The notes under the pieces: generated by a model
What the model saw: only the letters and a program-made list of their open reading frames with translations
Databases searched by the model: none
What the model was told of the DNA's origin: nothing
Shown: positions 45,699-54,719 of the stretch, one piece after another
How the letters are laid out: every line of letters starts with the position of its first letter
Numbering within the stretch: the first letter of the stretch is position 1
Source: Oscillospiraceae bacterium
GTDB lineage: Bacteria > Bacillota > Clostridia > Oscillospirales > Oscillospiraceae
Length of the DNA stretch: 64,000 nt
Direction: 5' to 3'
NCBI GenBank assembly: GCA_017465625.1
Contig: JAFTVV010000022.1
Coordinates: 174,053-238,052, forward strand
Translations under genes and position numbers: made by a program

Positions 45699-46427
45699 TC
45701 AGCTCTCCACAGTGGGGTCAAGTTGCATCTTTTCAAGAAAATCACTGCAGGCAGTAGAAATGACCATACAAACCTTTTTTTGGTAGTCGTCAGAACGAAG
45801 CAAAAACTCTTCTTCCGGATTTGAAAGGAAGCCACATTCGATCAAAACTGCAGGGCACGCAATGTGTTTCATAATGTATATGCCCTCCACAGGTTTTATT
45901 TTGCGATTACTTCCTAAGTTGATGGTGCAGACAAATTGATTTTGTATTGCTTCTGCAAGCAGTTTGCTTCCCTCCGTGGATGCGTAAAACACCTGTCCTC
46001 CGCGATAAAACGAATCTACAAAGTGGTTTTGATGAATGCTGAGCAGTACAGCACGGTCGGTGCTGTTGATTATGCGGACACGTTCTTTTAAATCCGATGC
46101 TTTTTTTGCAGCAATGGTATTGCCACTTGTATAGATTGAAACATCTTCTGTGCGAATCATTTTTGTGTCATAGCCCAGCAGATGCAGCAGATCCCGCAAC
46201 CGCAAAGATATTTGCAAATTTATAGTGCTTTCCGCAACACCGGAACAGGACACAGCGCCACCATCAATACCTCCGTGACCGGCATCAATGACAAAACATA
46301 CTGTATCCTTTTTTATGCCATTGCCCGAAAACACGGTCGCGGCACGATTTCCCCACAGCCCTGCAATTACAAATGCACCAATAATGACACAATAACCGGC
46401 AAATAATGATAATCTTCTTCTAAGCAT
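45699..46427 (-). CDS. cwlD: N-acetylmuramoyl-L-alanine amidase CwlD
   Basis: A 242-aa zinc amidase with an N-terminal signal anchor (LFAGYCVIIGAFVIAGLWG). Motifs: VIDAGHGGIDGGAV with the first zinc His, the Glu region around SGVAESTINLQISLRL, LSIHQNHF with a second His, and the ECGFLSNPEEE C-terminal catalytic Glu segment. CwlD starts the conversion of muramic acid to muramic delta-lactam in the spore cortex. The ATG at 46427 follows GAGGTGG; upstream in-frame codons lack an SD. Confidence 0.9.
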   Translation of the reverse strand: MLRRRLSLFAGYCVIIGAFVIAGLWGNRAATVFSGNGIKKDTVCFVIDAGHGGIDGGAVSCSGVAESTINLQISLRLRDLLHLLGYDTKMIRTEDVSIYTSGNTIAAKKASDLKERVRIINSTDRAVLLSIHQNHFVDSFYRGGQVFYASTEGSKLLAEAIQNQFVCTINLGSNRKIKPVEGIYIMKHIACPAVLIECGFLSNPEEEFLLRSDDYQKKVCMVISTACSDFLEKMQLDPTVES

Positions 46428-46480
46428 AGCCCCCACCTCATAACAGAATATGTCCAACGAGCAAGGATGAGAACGTGCAA

Positions 46481-46523
46481 ATAACAATAACCAGATGGTA
46501 ACGCTCCATCTGGTTATTGTTAT
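46481..46523 (-). terminator. Strong terminator at the end of the restriction operon
   Basis: ATAACAATAACCAGATGG and its complement CCATCTGGTTATTGTTAT pair over 18 bases around a seven-base loop, about 30 bases past the hsdR stop. It separates the island from cwlD. Confidence 0.85.
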
Positions 46524-46554
46524 AAAAATGTGTTAATTCTGCCGCTGAATATCT

Positions 46555-49500
46555 TTACGCTGCAACAGCATTTGCATTTATATTATCTATAATCTTCTTA
46601 ATACCGAGCCATACTGTAATATCTGTAAAGATCTCAACTACGCTGCCGTTATCAGTGAACGGGGCATCCTGCAAGACAGATAAATCCTTCATAAGACCAT
46701 TGTGAACGATATATTCCACGATTTGGTTTACAAAGTAGATTTGATTACTATCCAAAGATGTGTCATTCAGAAACTCAGCGAAAGCCTCCTTGGCGGCATT
46801 CATATCCAAACCTACGATTTCACGGACAAATTCACCTAAAGGCTTGCTTCCATATTCGTTTTCGTAATCTTGCTTCGTTCCGACTTCGCTCCATAAGATG
46901 TTTTCCAGCACTTTTATGTCAGCGGTAGTGAGTGGCTGATTGGTTTTTAATTTTGCGATAACCTCGTTGTCCTGATTTTGACGAATATAGAACTCCGCTT
47001 TCATCTTGTAATTCTTAAGATCATCATTTTCCAGTTCAGACTCCTTCCAATCCATAGAAAGAATTTCATCTGCCAGGATTCTTGTATCAACGAGGACCCC
47101 CGGATGGATAATGTACTTCATCAAGCCACGCAGCTTTTCGCGAATCTGTTCAAACTCATTGATGCCGGCATCATCCACATAACTGGTATGTAGGATCTTG
47201 TTGATCAAATCCGCCTGTGCAGAGATCTCCGGAATATTCCCAACGGAGGCAATAAAGCTAACGCGCTTAAACAGATCCGATTTTGCCCTTGTATACTTTT
47301 TGCCAATCAAATACGCCAATTCAATACCATACATCAGCGAGTCAAACCGAACAGCAGACACTTCATCTGCATCCGGAATGATAAGCGGAGCCAAATGCTC
47401 TTGCATCTGTAGGGTGTTTTCATAGGTCAGCGTGGTGTAATTATCCGGGTTGGAATACAGTTCCACATATTTTAGATGCTGACGAACTGCAAAGTTATCT
47501 TTGTTCAGTTCCTGCACCTTGTGAACCATATCGTCTACCAAGCTACAGCGGAATGCGATTAAATCCCGTGTTTGATAAGCAATATCCTGTAGCTTAAAAG
47601 CGATCTGTGCCTTCAGGCTAAAGATCGTACCCTGCAATGCCAATTGATTGGCTGCTGGCCTGCCTTCTGCATACAATCGGAAAAACTCAAAATTACCGCA
47701 GAAGTCGAAGATATAGAACTTATCTTTATCCTCGCCGTCCCGTAACCCAGGACACAGGCGTGTTCCTCGCCCAATCATCTGCCAAAACTTAGCCTTACTC
47801 ATAACCTTCTTAAAGAATACCAGGTTTAAGCACTCCGGCACATCAATACCGGTGTCCAGCATATCTACAGAGATTGCAATCTGCGGAAGCTTCTTGGGAT
47901 CGGAGAACTCGTCAATCAAACTCTGTGCATAATTGATTTTATTATCGATCACCTTCGCAAAACCGGGTAAATGGGGATACTCTTGATTAAAGACCTGATA
48001 AATCTTCTCAGCGTGATTATGATTCTTTGCAAATATGATGGTCTTGCCCAGCTTCTGACCGTAGTCGATTTTTAGTCCTTCAGTCATTAATATATGCAAC
48101 ACCTGTCGAATTGTATCCACATTGAAGACCCATTCATTCAGTGCAGAGGACATGATTTTCTCGGGCAGTTCATCATTTTCATCGGCAAATTTTTCTTCGT
48201 ATTCCTCTTTTTCCTCATCCGTCAGCTGGTCGTAAACAATACCCTCTTCCAAAAATTTAAGTTTGGTTTCCACAGTTATAAAGTCTACCAAATAACCGTC
48301 CTTAACTGCCTGGGCAAGTTCGTAGCCGTAGGTAGGAACACCGTTTTCCAGTTCAAAGACCTCGTAAGTATTCTTATCAATCTCGTCCTTGGGTGTAGCC
48401 GTCAGTCCTACCAGAGGCGCATCAAAGTAGTTGAAAATATCCCTGTACTTGTTGTAGATAGACCGGTGTGCTTCGTCACAGATCACCAAATCAAAATGAC
48501 CGCAGGTAAACAGCTTGCCGTGTTCGTCCATCACATTGTCGATGCAGTGCATCATCGTTTGATACGTAGAAAACACACAGTGAGCTGTGTAATTATCTTT
48601 ATCAACACATAGATTTGTGGTGGACAGATCAGGCAACAGGTTGGTAAAGCTCTTTTTTGCCTGATGCACCAGCGCATTGCGGTCAGCCAGGAACAAAATG
48701 TTTTTCACCCAGCCGTGCTGCAGCAGTACATCGCACAGGGCAATGACTGTTCTGGTTTTACCGGAGCCGGTGGCCATAACCAGCAATGCCTTGCGGCGGT
48801 TCTTTTGATCGAAGGCATCGCAGACGGCTTTGATCGCGCCCTCCTGATAGTAACGGCCTGCAATATGCTTCTTAACCATTACATTTTTGAGAGATACACG
48901 CATAGTACGCAGATTGAACATCTTCTCCAAATCCCGCTTGGAGTAGATGGTGGCACATTTCCGTTCCGGGTACTGACCGTCAATGATGTGAGTCTCAAAG
49001 CCATTGGTCAGGAAAATTGCCGGGCGGCGCTTGTATTTCTTTTCCAGAATGTCTGCATACAGTTCTGCCTGCTGTCTGCCGATGGCAACATCTTTGCAGG
49101 TTCTCTTTGCTTCGATAACAGCAAGGGGTTTGCCGTCGTCACCGAATAGAACGTAGTCAGCATAACCGACTTCGGACTTGTTGGGCATACCAGGCAGTTC
49201 GTATTCGTTGTACCAGTCTTTGCCTTCCACCCATCCAGCATCGATGAGCATAGTGTCGATATAGACCTTGCGGGTCTTGTATTCCGAAATATCCAAAGGC
49301 TTCGGAACGTAAGTTGGCTGCTGTTCCTCACGCTTGGAGGTCAGTTCTGCTTTGAGCGCCTTGTTTTCCTCAATAAGTTGCTGGATATCGATGGTAACGA
49401 CGGGAGCAGGTGCTACGGGAGCAGGCTCTGCTTTCAGAAGCTCTGCATTAAAGGTCTGCTCCTCATATTCATCGGCATAGCAGTATGCCACAAAATCGAG

Positions 49501-49851
49501 GAAATAGAATAGGTTTTCAAGGGCAAGTTCTGCCTGTTCGGGTTTAATCGTGCGGGCAGAGTGTGCAGAATTGTTGCCCACAAGACGGATGAAGTCGATA
49601 CGACGGAAGATATCATTGCCTACGATGTCCTTAAACTCTACTGTGTTGATAAGGGTGACAAAGGTGTCCTGATAGGGCATAACGAGACAGCTGTCAACAG
49701 AATACATCCACTTGACAGCAAACTCAGCAGCTCGCCTAATATTAAAGACACACGATGCCGTATCAATGCGATACAGTTTCTCAGCAGTAATTGCAACATC
49801 GGCAAAACTGCTGAATTTCGCATCCTTTTTTAGAAAATCAAAGTTTGTCAT
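46555..49851 (-). CDS. hsdR: Type I restriction enzyme, R (endonuclease/translocase) subunit
   Basis: A 1098-aa motor and nuclease subunit. N-terminal DUF4145-like helical domain (about 1-125: FNIRRAAEFAVKWMYSVD), a Glu/Lys coiled coil (about 155-185), the HSDR_N nuclease with Asp in GYADYVL (about 231) and the ExK in VIEAKRT (about 246), SF2 helicase with MATGSGKT (359-366), DEAH (459-462) and motif VI MIGRGTRLCPG, and a C-terminal helical EcoEI_R_C-type part. The DUF4145 and overall order fit the EcoEI/type IB branch. Start at 49851 follows GGGGTGG. Cuts DNA lacking the host methylation after translocation. Confidence 0.95.
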   Translation of the reverse strand: MTNFDFLKKDAKFSSFADVAITAEKLYRIDTASCVFNIRRAAEFAVKWMYSVDSCLVMPYQDTFVTLINTVEFKDIVGNDIFRRIDFIRLVGNNSAHSARTIKPEQAELALENLFYFLDFVAYCYADEYEEQTFNAELLKAEPAPVAPAPVVTIDIQQLIEENKALKAELTSKREEQQPTYVPKPLDISEYKTRKVYIDTMLIDAGWVEGKDWYNEYELPGMPNKSEVGYADYVLFGDDGKPLAVIEAKRTCKDVAIGRQQAELYADILEKKYKRRPAIFLTNGFETHIIDGQYPERKCATIYSKRDLEKMFNLRTMRVSLKNVMVKKHIAGRYYQEGAIKAVCDAFDQKNRRKALLVMATGSGKTRTVIALCDVLLQHGWVKNILFLADRNALVHQAKKSFTNLLPDLSTTNLCVDKDNYTAHCVFSTYQTMMHCIDNVMDEHGKLFTCGHFDLVICDEAHRSIYNKYRDIFNYFDAPLVGLTATPKDEIDKNTYEVFELENGVPTYGYELAQAVKDGYLVDFITVETKLKFLEEGIVYDQLTDEEKEEYEEKFADENDELPEKIMSSALNEWVFNVDTIRQVLHILMTEGLKIDYGQKLGKTIIFAKNHNHAEKIYQVFNQEYPHLPGFAKVIDNKINYAQSLIDEFSDPKKLPQIAISVDMLDTGIDVPECLNLVFFKKVMSKAKFWQMIGRGTRLCPGLRDGEDKDKFYIFDFCGNFEFFRLYAEGRPAANQLALQGTIFSLKAQIAFKLQDIAYQTRDLIAFRCSLVDDMVHKVQELNKDNFAVRQHLKYVELYSNPDNYTTLTYENTLQMQEHLAPLIIPDADEVSAVRFDSLMYGIELAYLIGKKYTRAKSDLFKRVSFIASVGNIPEISAQADLINKILHTSYVDDAGINEFEQIREKLRGLMKYIIHPGVLVDTRILADEILSMDWKESELENDDLKNYKMKAEFYIRQNQDNEVIAKLKTNQPLTTADIKVLENILWSEVGTKQDYENEYGSKPLGEFVREIVGLDMNAAKEAFAEFLNDTSLDSNQIYFVNQIVEYIVHNGLMKDLSVLQDAPFTDNGSVVEIFTDITVWLGIKKIIDNINANAVAA

Positions 49852-49877
49852 GTCTGACCACCCCTTGAGTAAAAGAA

Positions 49878-50705
49878 TCATTCCGAATAAACAAAAGAAA
49901 AATCGTCCAAAATCGAGAAAAGACACCTGCTACAATTATTGCGCTGTTGCTTATTTAAATAATCAACAATTTTAATATCGCACATTTCTACAACTTTTCG
50001 GTCTTGAACAGGAATACGGTTATCGACCATCATAATTAAGATATCGGGACAAATAGGTATTGCGATAATACAGCCAAGCGAGCAGAGACCAGCAGAATCG
50101 CCACAATTTATTACGCAAACAGGGTTATCTGAGGTAATAAAAGGTTGGTCACTTTTGTTAAGGCTTATAATCCACTTTTTGTCCTCAAATACATTTGCAA
50201 TAATATTTGCTGTTTTCATATTAAGAAGTTGGCCATTATGCAAATTCTTAATATAGTCCTCACTTATAATATGGTCGTAATAAATGCTGTTTTGGGGAAT
50301 AATGGTTTTTAATTGCTCTACTAAATAAGATAGAAATCTTCTATGAGCAAGTGTGCGGACATATTGAATTGCAAAATGTGCGGCAAAGCTGGTCTTTTCC
50401 TTTGCTCCAAGAGTTTTAACAGATGTATTATGTATTCCGTCTACAAATGCTTTAAGTAACGTAGCATACTCTCCCTCAAAACCAGAAAAGCATACTTCTA
50501 ACACATTGCTTTTTTCCTCCAGCTCTGCAATATCATAAAAACCATAATCGCTTGAAACATCATGTACAGCACGAACGAAATGTTTGTTTATCACTGTGTC
50601 GAACACATGTATCGGAGATTTTTGCGGCGATTTTTTGTTTTTTTGAAAACTGAAGTTCCAAAGATAGCAACACGGCACATAATGCTCGTTTGTAACTTTG
50701 CTCAT
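49878..50705 (-). CDS. DUF4238 family protein inside the type I RM operon
   Basis: A 275-aa soluble protein with the DUF4238 signature near its start, NEHYVPCCYLWNFS, and a mostly helical middle (SFAAHFAIQYVRTLAHRRFL), then FITSDNPVCVIN and a C-terminal beta-rich half. The family has no established function; the His near the N-terminus and the DNPV segment are recurrent in it. The gene follows AGAGGAG, 84 bases after the two-TM gene and 26 bases before hsdR, so it is part of the operon. A role in defence is inferred from this position only. Confidence 0.85.
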   Translation of the reverse strand: MSKVTNEHYVPCCYLWNFSFQKNKKSPQKSPIHVFDTVINKHFVRAVHDVSSDYGFYDIAELEEKSNVLEVCFSGFEGEYATLLKAFVDGIHNTSVKTLGAKEKTSFAAHFAIQYVRTLAHRRFLSYLVEQLKTIIPQNSIYYDHIISEDYIKNLHNGQLLNMKTANIIANVFEDKKWIISLNKSDQPFITSDNPVCVINCGDSAGLCSLGCIIAIPICPDILIMMVDNRIPVQDRKVVEMCDIKIVDYLNKQQRNNCSRCLFSILDDFSFVYSE

Positions 50706-50789
50706 TTTTCTCCTCTAGTTAAAACATATTACTTTTAACAGCATAATAGATAAACACTCTTTTAAGTGTTCTCAATATTCAAGTCCTGA

Positions 50790-51446
50790 TTATACAAAGA
50801 ATTTTCCAAGAAACATCAGCTGGTCTTCTTTTTCTCTTGTTAATTCGAAAACTTTATCCTGGACAACCGAAAAATGCTTTGCAATCTCATTCATGCAAAT
50901 TTCGACTTCTTCATCGCTGTTTGCATTTAAGAGCCTGTTTCTAAACAGTTGCAGATTCTCGTAGCTTAACGGATTATCGCCCTCAACTAAAAAAGCCTCA
51001 TAAAGTTCACGGGACATATTGTCAATAACAGATTGAAGCTCTTCAAATAAACCTGCAATTTCAATCCCGTCTTCAAAAATATCTCTTTTGACCCCCCAAG
51101 ACTTTCTATAACAAAGATGATAATTCTTAAAACCATCAATCTGGTTTAATATGTCGCTTATTGAGGCTAATGTTGAAAACTCTTTTTGAAGAATAGCGCA
51201 CTTGTTATTTCGCAAATTAGATAAGAAATAAAGCACCAATCCTGTAATTCCACCGCAGCCAGCAGATACAAACACTCCCGATAGCCACGGGTTGCTCTTA
51301 TATGTACAATATGAGGCAACTAAAATACCAGCGGAGCAAATGAGAATTACAATCATCCATTTTAGGTTTGATAGCTTGAAAAATCGCTGTCGCAATTCTT
51401 TGCGCCGATTTTTTATAATTCGCTTTGTTATACTGTCTTTTTTCAC
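50790..51446 (-). CDS. Two-TM membrane protein in the type I RM operon, 218 aa
   Basis: A protein with a very basic N-terminus (ITKRIIKNRRKELRQR), two transmembrane helices (about 29-48 and 54-76) forming a hairpin, and a cytosolic C-terminal domain of about 140 residues, predicted helical with charged ends. I recognise no family. GTG start with AGGAG upstream, only nine bases after the hsdS stop, so it is tightly coupled to hsdS. The hairpin plus cytosolic domain is the layout of some membrane-acting effectors in defence systems, but no motif supports a specific one. Confidence 0.78.
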   Translation of the reverse strand: MKKDSITKRIIKNRRKELRQRFFKLSNLKWMIVILICSAGILVASYCTYKSNPWLSGVFVSAGCGGITGLVLYFLSNLRNNKCAILQKEFSTLASISDILNQIDGFKNYHLCYRKSWGVKRDIFEDGIEIAGLFEELQSVIDNMSRELYEAFLVEGDNPLSYENLQLFRNRLLNANSDEEVEICMNEIAKHFSVVQDKVFELTREKEDQLMFLGKFFV

Positions 51447-51455
51447 GCCTTGCTC

Positions 51456-52532
51456 CTAACCAAAATATTTCTGCATAAGAGATTTCTTTAATTCTTCCAG
51501 TTCGGCAATACTTTGTTGTACTGCCATTTTTGATTTGTCGGTCTGTTCGACGAAGGCGGCAAACTGGTCTTGTAGATTTTTAGGCGGATTGGGTACTTGC
51601 ATTTTCTTCAAGTCTGATGTTGTAATACTTGCTTGGTTGACCGCCTTTTTAGTAATGGTTGAAATGTACTCTTTTGCCATAGGAGTCTTGAAAAACCACT
51701 CTATATAAGTCGGATTATAAGAATCAGCAATGCGAGCACACAATAAGTTCATTCCGTGAATAATCGGTGTATCGAGTTGTCCCCTATATTGAACAGCTCT
51801 GCCCAAGTATGCGATGCTGTTGATATGTGAAATTAAGATATCTCCGTGATGCAAAATATAACTTTGATATTTCTCCAAATCCGTTATATCTGCATAACCA
51901 AGGCGGTCTATATTAAACACATCATTTGACAATGTCTCAATACGAGTAATTGGATAACCACCAGCACCTTTAGTTTGTTTAATGTTTGCTCCGTTCCTGA
52001 GAAACGCACAAACATTCTCAAACAAAACCTGTGGGTAATCAGCGTCCCCAAACAGTTCGATAAATCGGGATTTGGTGAGCTCGTCAAACAATTCTAACTG
52101 TTGTTTTTTTATCTTAATAAGTTCATCAACCGATGTTAAAGTATCAACAATTTCGGTCTGTTCCACAAGCGGTGGGAGAGGAATATCAATATTAAGTAAA
52201 TTCGCCTTGGTCAAACTCGGAATTGTTACGGTAGTGTTGAGTGCTTCAAAGTCAAAATGTACACAAAAATAATATAAGTATTTGGGATGCAGTATGTCTT
52301 TCTTTGCTTGCAAACCAAATGCAGTATCTACATTCCAAAACGGAGTTTCAACATAAATAGGATTGTTGATTGTGCCTTTTCTTCCGATAATGACGGTGTA
52401 TGGTTCGCAGATGTAATCATCGGCATAACCCATTATTCCACCACTACCATAGATAGGGTATTTACCGTTTGGGTTCTCAACCTGCTTTTGGTTTCTGCCG
52501 TTTTTTATTTCTAACACATCAGAAAATTTCAT
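51456..52532 (-). CDS. hsdS: Type I restriction-modification specificity subunit
   Basis: A 358-aa DNA-recognition subunit with two target-recognition domains: TRD1 (about 1-120, with GKYPIYGSGGIMGYAD), a conserved helical spacer (IVDTLTSVDELIKIKKQQLELFDELTKSRF), TRD2 (about 165-320, GGYPITRIETLSNDVF) and a second spacer (FVEQTDKSKMAVQQSIAELEEL). It directs both methylation and restriction to a bipartite site. A single intact copy with no inverted repeats suggesting shuffling was seen. It lies 11 bases after hsdM. Confidence 0.94.
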   Translation of the reverse strand: MKFSDVLEIKNGRNQKQVENPNGKYPIYGSGGIMGYADDYICEPYTVIIGRKGTINNPIYVETPFWNVDTAFGLQAKKDILHPKYLYYFCVHFDFEALNTTVTIPSLTKANLLNIDIPLPPLVEQTEIVDTLTSVDELIKIKKQQLELFDELTKSRFIELFGDADYPQVLFENVCAFLRNGANIKQTKGAGGYPITRIETLSNDVFNIDRLGYADITDLEKYQSYILHHGDILISHINSIAYLGRAVQYRGQLDTPIIHGMNLLCARIADSYNPTYIEWFFKTPMAKEYISTITKKAVNQASITTSDLKKMQVPNPPKNLQDQFAAFVEQTDKSKMAVQQSIAELEELKKSLMQKYFG

Positions 52533-52543
52533 AGCAGCACCCC

Positions 52544-54046
52544 TTACAGTCCGAGCAAGTCATTGAGTTTTTCCATTCCCTCAGAGAACTGAATCTGCAA
52601 GTCGTACAGGTTTGTCATAATTTCCTGCGCAGAACGGTACTCAACTGCTTCGTAAACGGTCTTCTTATATTTGTTGATGGACAGGTCATAATCGTTGTCG
52701 ATGATTTCCTGATTCGGCACGAAGAAGGACTTATCGGTTCTTTCTCTGCCGTCTTCGGCATCGAGGTTATGGAAGCGAGCGATGATATCGGGAATATCAT
52801 TTTCGCTGACAGGGGTTCTCTTATCGTCTAGGCTATAACCGTCAGCAGTCATATCATAGAACCAAACCTTGTCCGTGCCGCCGTGGCCTGTCTTGGTGAA
52901 GATCAGAATACCGGTGGATACACCTGCGTAGGGCTTGAACACACCGCTGGGCATAGAGATTACAGCTTCCAGACGGTTGCCCTCCACCAGCTCCTTGCGG
53001 ATCGCCTTGTGGGCGGTAGAAGAACCGAACAGAACACCGTCGGGAACGATACAGGCGCATCGACCGCCGGTTTTCAGCATCCGCAAAAACAGCGCCAAAA
53101 ACAGCAGTTCTGTCTTCTTGGTCTTGCAGACCTTCAGCAGATCTGCGGATACGGTATCTCCATCCAGGCTGCCTTTAAAGGGAGGATTGGCAAGAATCAG
53201 GTCAAACTTTTCCTTGTCTGGATTCTGATCCGACAGGCTATCCCGGTACTCAATAAAGGGGCTGTCCACACCGTGGGTCATCATATTCATCGCACCAATA
53301 CGCAGCATTGTCCGGTCCATATCGTAGCCGAAGAACATGTGATTCAAGAAGTGATCCTTTTTGACCCGATCAAAGAAAATCTCTTTCTTATGGTTTTCCA
53401 TCAGGTGTTCTTCCGATGCCACCAAGAAACCGGCAGTACCGCAAGCAGGGTCACAGATCGTAAACTCCGGCTTCGGTTGCATCAGTTCCACCATCATCTT
53501 GATAATATGGCGTGGCGTGCGGAACTGACCATTCAGACCGGACTGAGCAATCTTGGAGAGTAGATATTCGTATACATCACCGCGGATATCGCTGTCCTTC
53601 ACTTTCTCCATTTGGTCGTAGATTTGATCAAGGCAATCCACTACCTTGCTCAGCAGCAACGGAGTGGGCAGCTTAAAAATGGCGTCACCCATATACTTGG
53701 AGTATGCACTATCCTTGCCGCCGCCCAGGTTTTTGATAAACGGAAACACCCATTCCTGCATAACAGAATACATTCTGCCAGCATCAAAATCGTGGAACAC
53801 AGACCATTTTAACTGCTTGCCGTCGATCTTCCGATCCCCTACCTGCACTTCATCTGCAAAGATACTCTCAAAGGGCAGCCCCAGCATTGCGCTTTCTTTG
53901 GCGCGTAGACTGTCGGTGGCATCCAAATCATGAATGAACATCAAATAAGTGATTTGCTCAATCACATCCAAGGGATTTACCAAACCGCCTGCGGCAAAAA
54001 TATCCCACAAGCCGTCAATTCTATTTTTCAGTTCGCCTGTGACCAT
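52544..54046 (-). CDS. hsdM: Type I restriction-modification methyltransferase subunit
   Basis: A 500-aa N6-adenine methyltransferase. N-terminal HsdM_N helical domain (LKNRIDGLWDIFAAGGLVNPL), SAM motif I DPACGTAGF (199-207), catalytic motif IV NPPF (287-290), and a C-terminal coiled coil that docks HsdS. It protects host DNA and forms the M2S complex. First gene of the operon hsdM-hsdS-orf-orf-hsdR, with a near-perfect promoter upstream and GGGAGG nine bases before ATG. Confidence 0.96.
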   Translation of the reverse strand: MVTGELKNRIDGLWDIFAAGGLVNPLDVIEQITYLMFIHDLDATDSLRAKESAMLGLPFESIFADEVQVGDRKIDGKQLKWSVFHDFDAGRMYSVMQEWVFPFIKNLGGGKDSAYSKYMGDAIFKLPTPLLLSKVVDCLDQIYDQMEKVKDSDIRGDVYEYLLSKIAQSGLNGQFRTPRHIIKMMVELMQPKPEFTICDPACGTAGFLVASEEHLMENHKKEIFFDRVKKDHFLNHMFFGYDMDRTMLRIGAMNMMTHGVDSPFIEYRDSLSDQNPDKEKFDLILANPPFKGSLDGDTVSADLLKVCKTKKTELLFLALFLRMLKTGGRCACIVPDGVLFGSSTAHKAIRKELVEGNRLEAVISMPSGVFKPYAGVSTGILIFTKTGHGGTDKVWFYDMTADGYSLDDKRTPVSENDIPDIIARFHNLDAEDGRERTDKSFFVPNQEIIDNDYDLSINKYKKTVYEAVEYRSAQEIMTNLYDLQIQFSEGMEKLNDLLGL

Positions 54047-54123
54047 TACTTAAATCCTCCCAAGTGTATAAAACTTTCTATATATCATCTTTTTGTATTT
54101 ATAAGAAATAAATTTCAAATTTA

Positions 54124-54152
54124 ATTATATCATATGGCGAAAAAAGTCGCAA
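54124..54152 (-). promoter_or_regulatory. Sigma-A promoter for the hsd operon
   Basis: Minus-strand TTGCGA, 17 bases, TATAAT, with a leader of about 70 bases before hsdM. Confidence 0.8.
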
Positions 54153-54276
54153 CCTTTATTCGGAATAATCCTTATAACGGTGCATCCTGAACGTTCACAG
54201 GTAAGAACGCATCGTCCATATCTGACATAGAATGACACGGAACGACGGTTCTAAAACATTCAATAGGAGGAGTATT

Positions 54277-54717
54277 ATGAACAAAGAAGATCGGAATATG
54301 GGCGAAGGCCGCCTTCCTGCAATGGCGCCCTTGGCAAATCCTTATGTTCCCTTTCAATTAGATAATCCTGCAAAATACGAGCCGAGAACGGCTTTAGTGC
54401 GCGGGACACTGTTTGCAGGACTGGATCTGCCTTTTATGGGAATGGTCAACAAGCAGGAACAGCCTGTAACGCCTACAACTCAGCTACAAGTCATTTCGTT
54501 TGCAATTCAGGAATTGGCATTATATCTGGACACCCACCAAAACGACAAGGAAGCCTTTGAGCTTTACACGCAGATGCAGTGCCTGTATGAAGAAGCAAAG
54601 AAGGAATTTGAGAATCAAAACGGTCCGATGAATCACTTCTCAGTAAACAATAACAAAACCTATAAGTGGTTAAACGATCCGTGGCCCTGGGAATACGCAA
54701 AAAATAAGGAGGTATAA
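54277..54717 (+). CDS. cotJA/cotJB: Fused spore coat protein CotJA-CotJB
   Basis: A 146-aa protein that joins two coat proteins normally made separately. The N-terminal part (about 14-57) has the CotJA features LANPYVPFQ, YEPRTALVRGTLFAGLDLPF and GM; the C-terminal part (about 70-142) is CotJB with IQELALYLDTHQNDKEAFEL, QNGPM and YKWLNDPWPWEY. No stop or frameshift separates them. ATG follows AGGAGG. cotJC follows after two bases, so it stays in the usual cotJ operon order, expressed in the mother cell. Confidence 0.88.
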   Translation: MNKEDRNMGEGRLPAMAPLANPYVPFQLDNPAKYEPRTALVRGTLFAGLDLPFMGMVNKQEQPVTPTTQLQVISFAIQELALYLDTHQNDKEAFELYTQMQCLYEEAKKEFENQNGPMNHFSVNNNKTYKWLNDPWPWEYAKNKEV

Positions 54718-54719
54718 GT

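Noticed and set aside
51456-52532. Phase-variable hsdS driven by the nearby recombinase
   Set aside because: Only one hsdS copy, no inverted repeats seen in it, and the recombinase is several kilobases away with its own SOS control.
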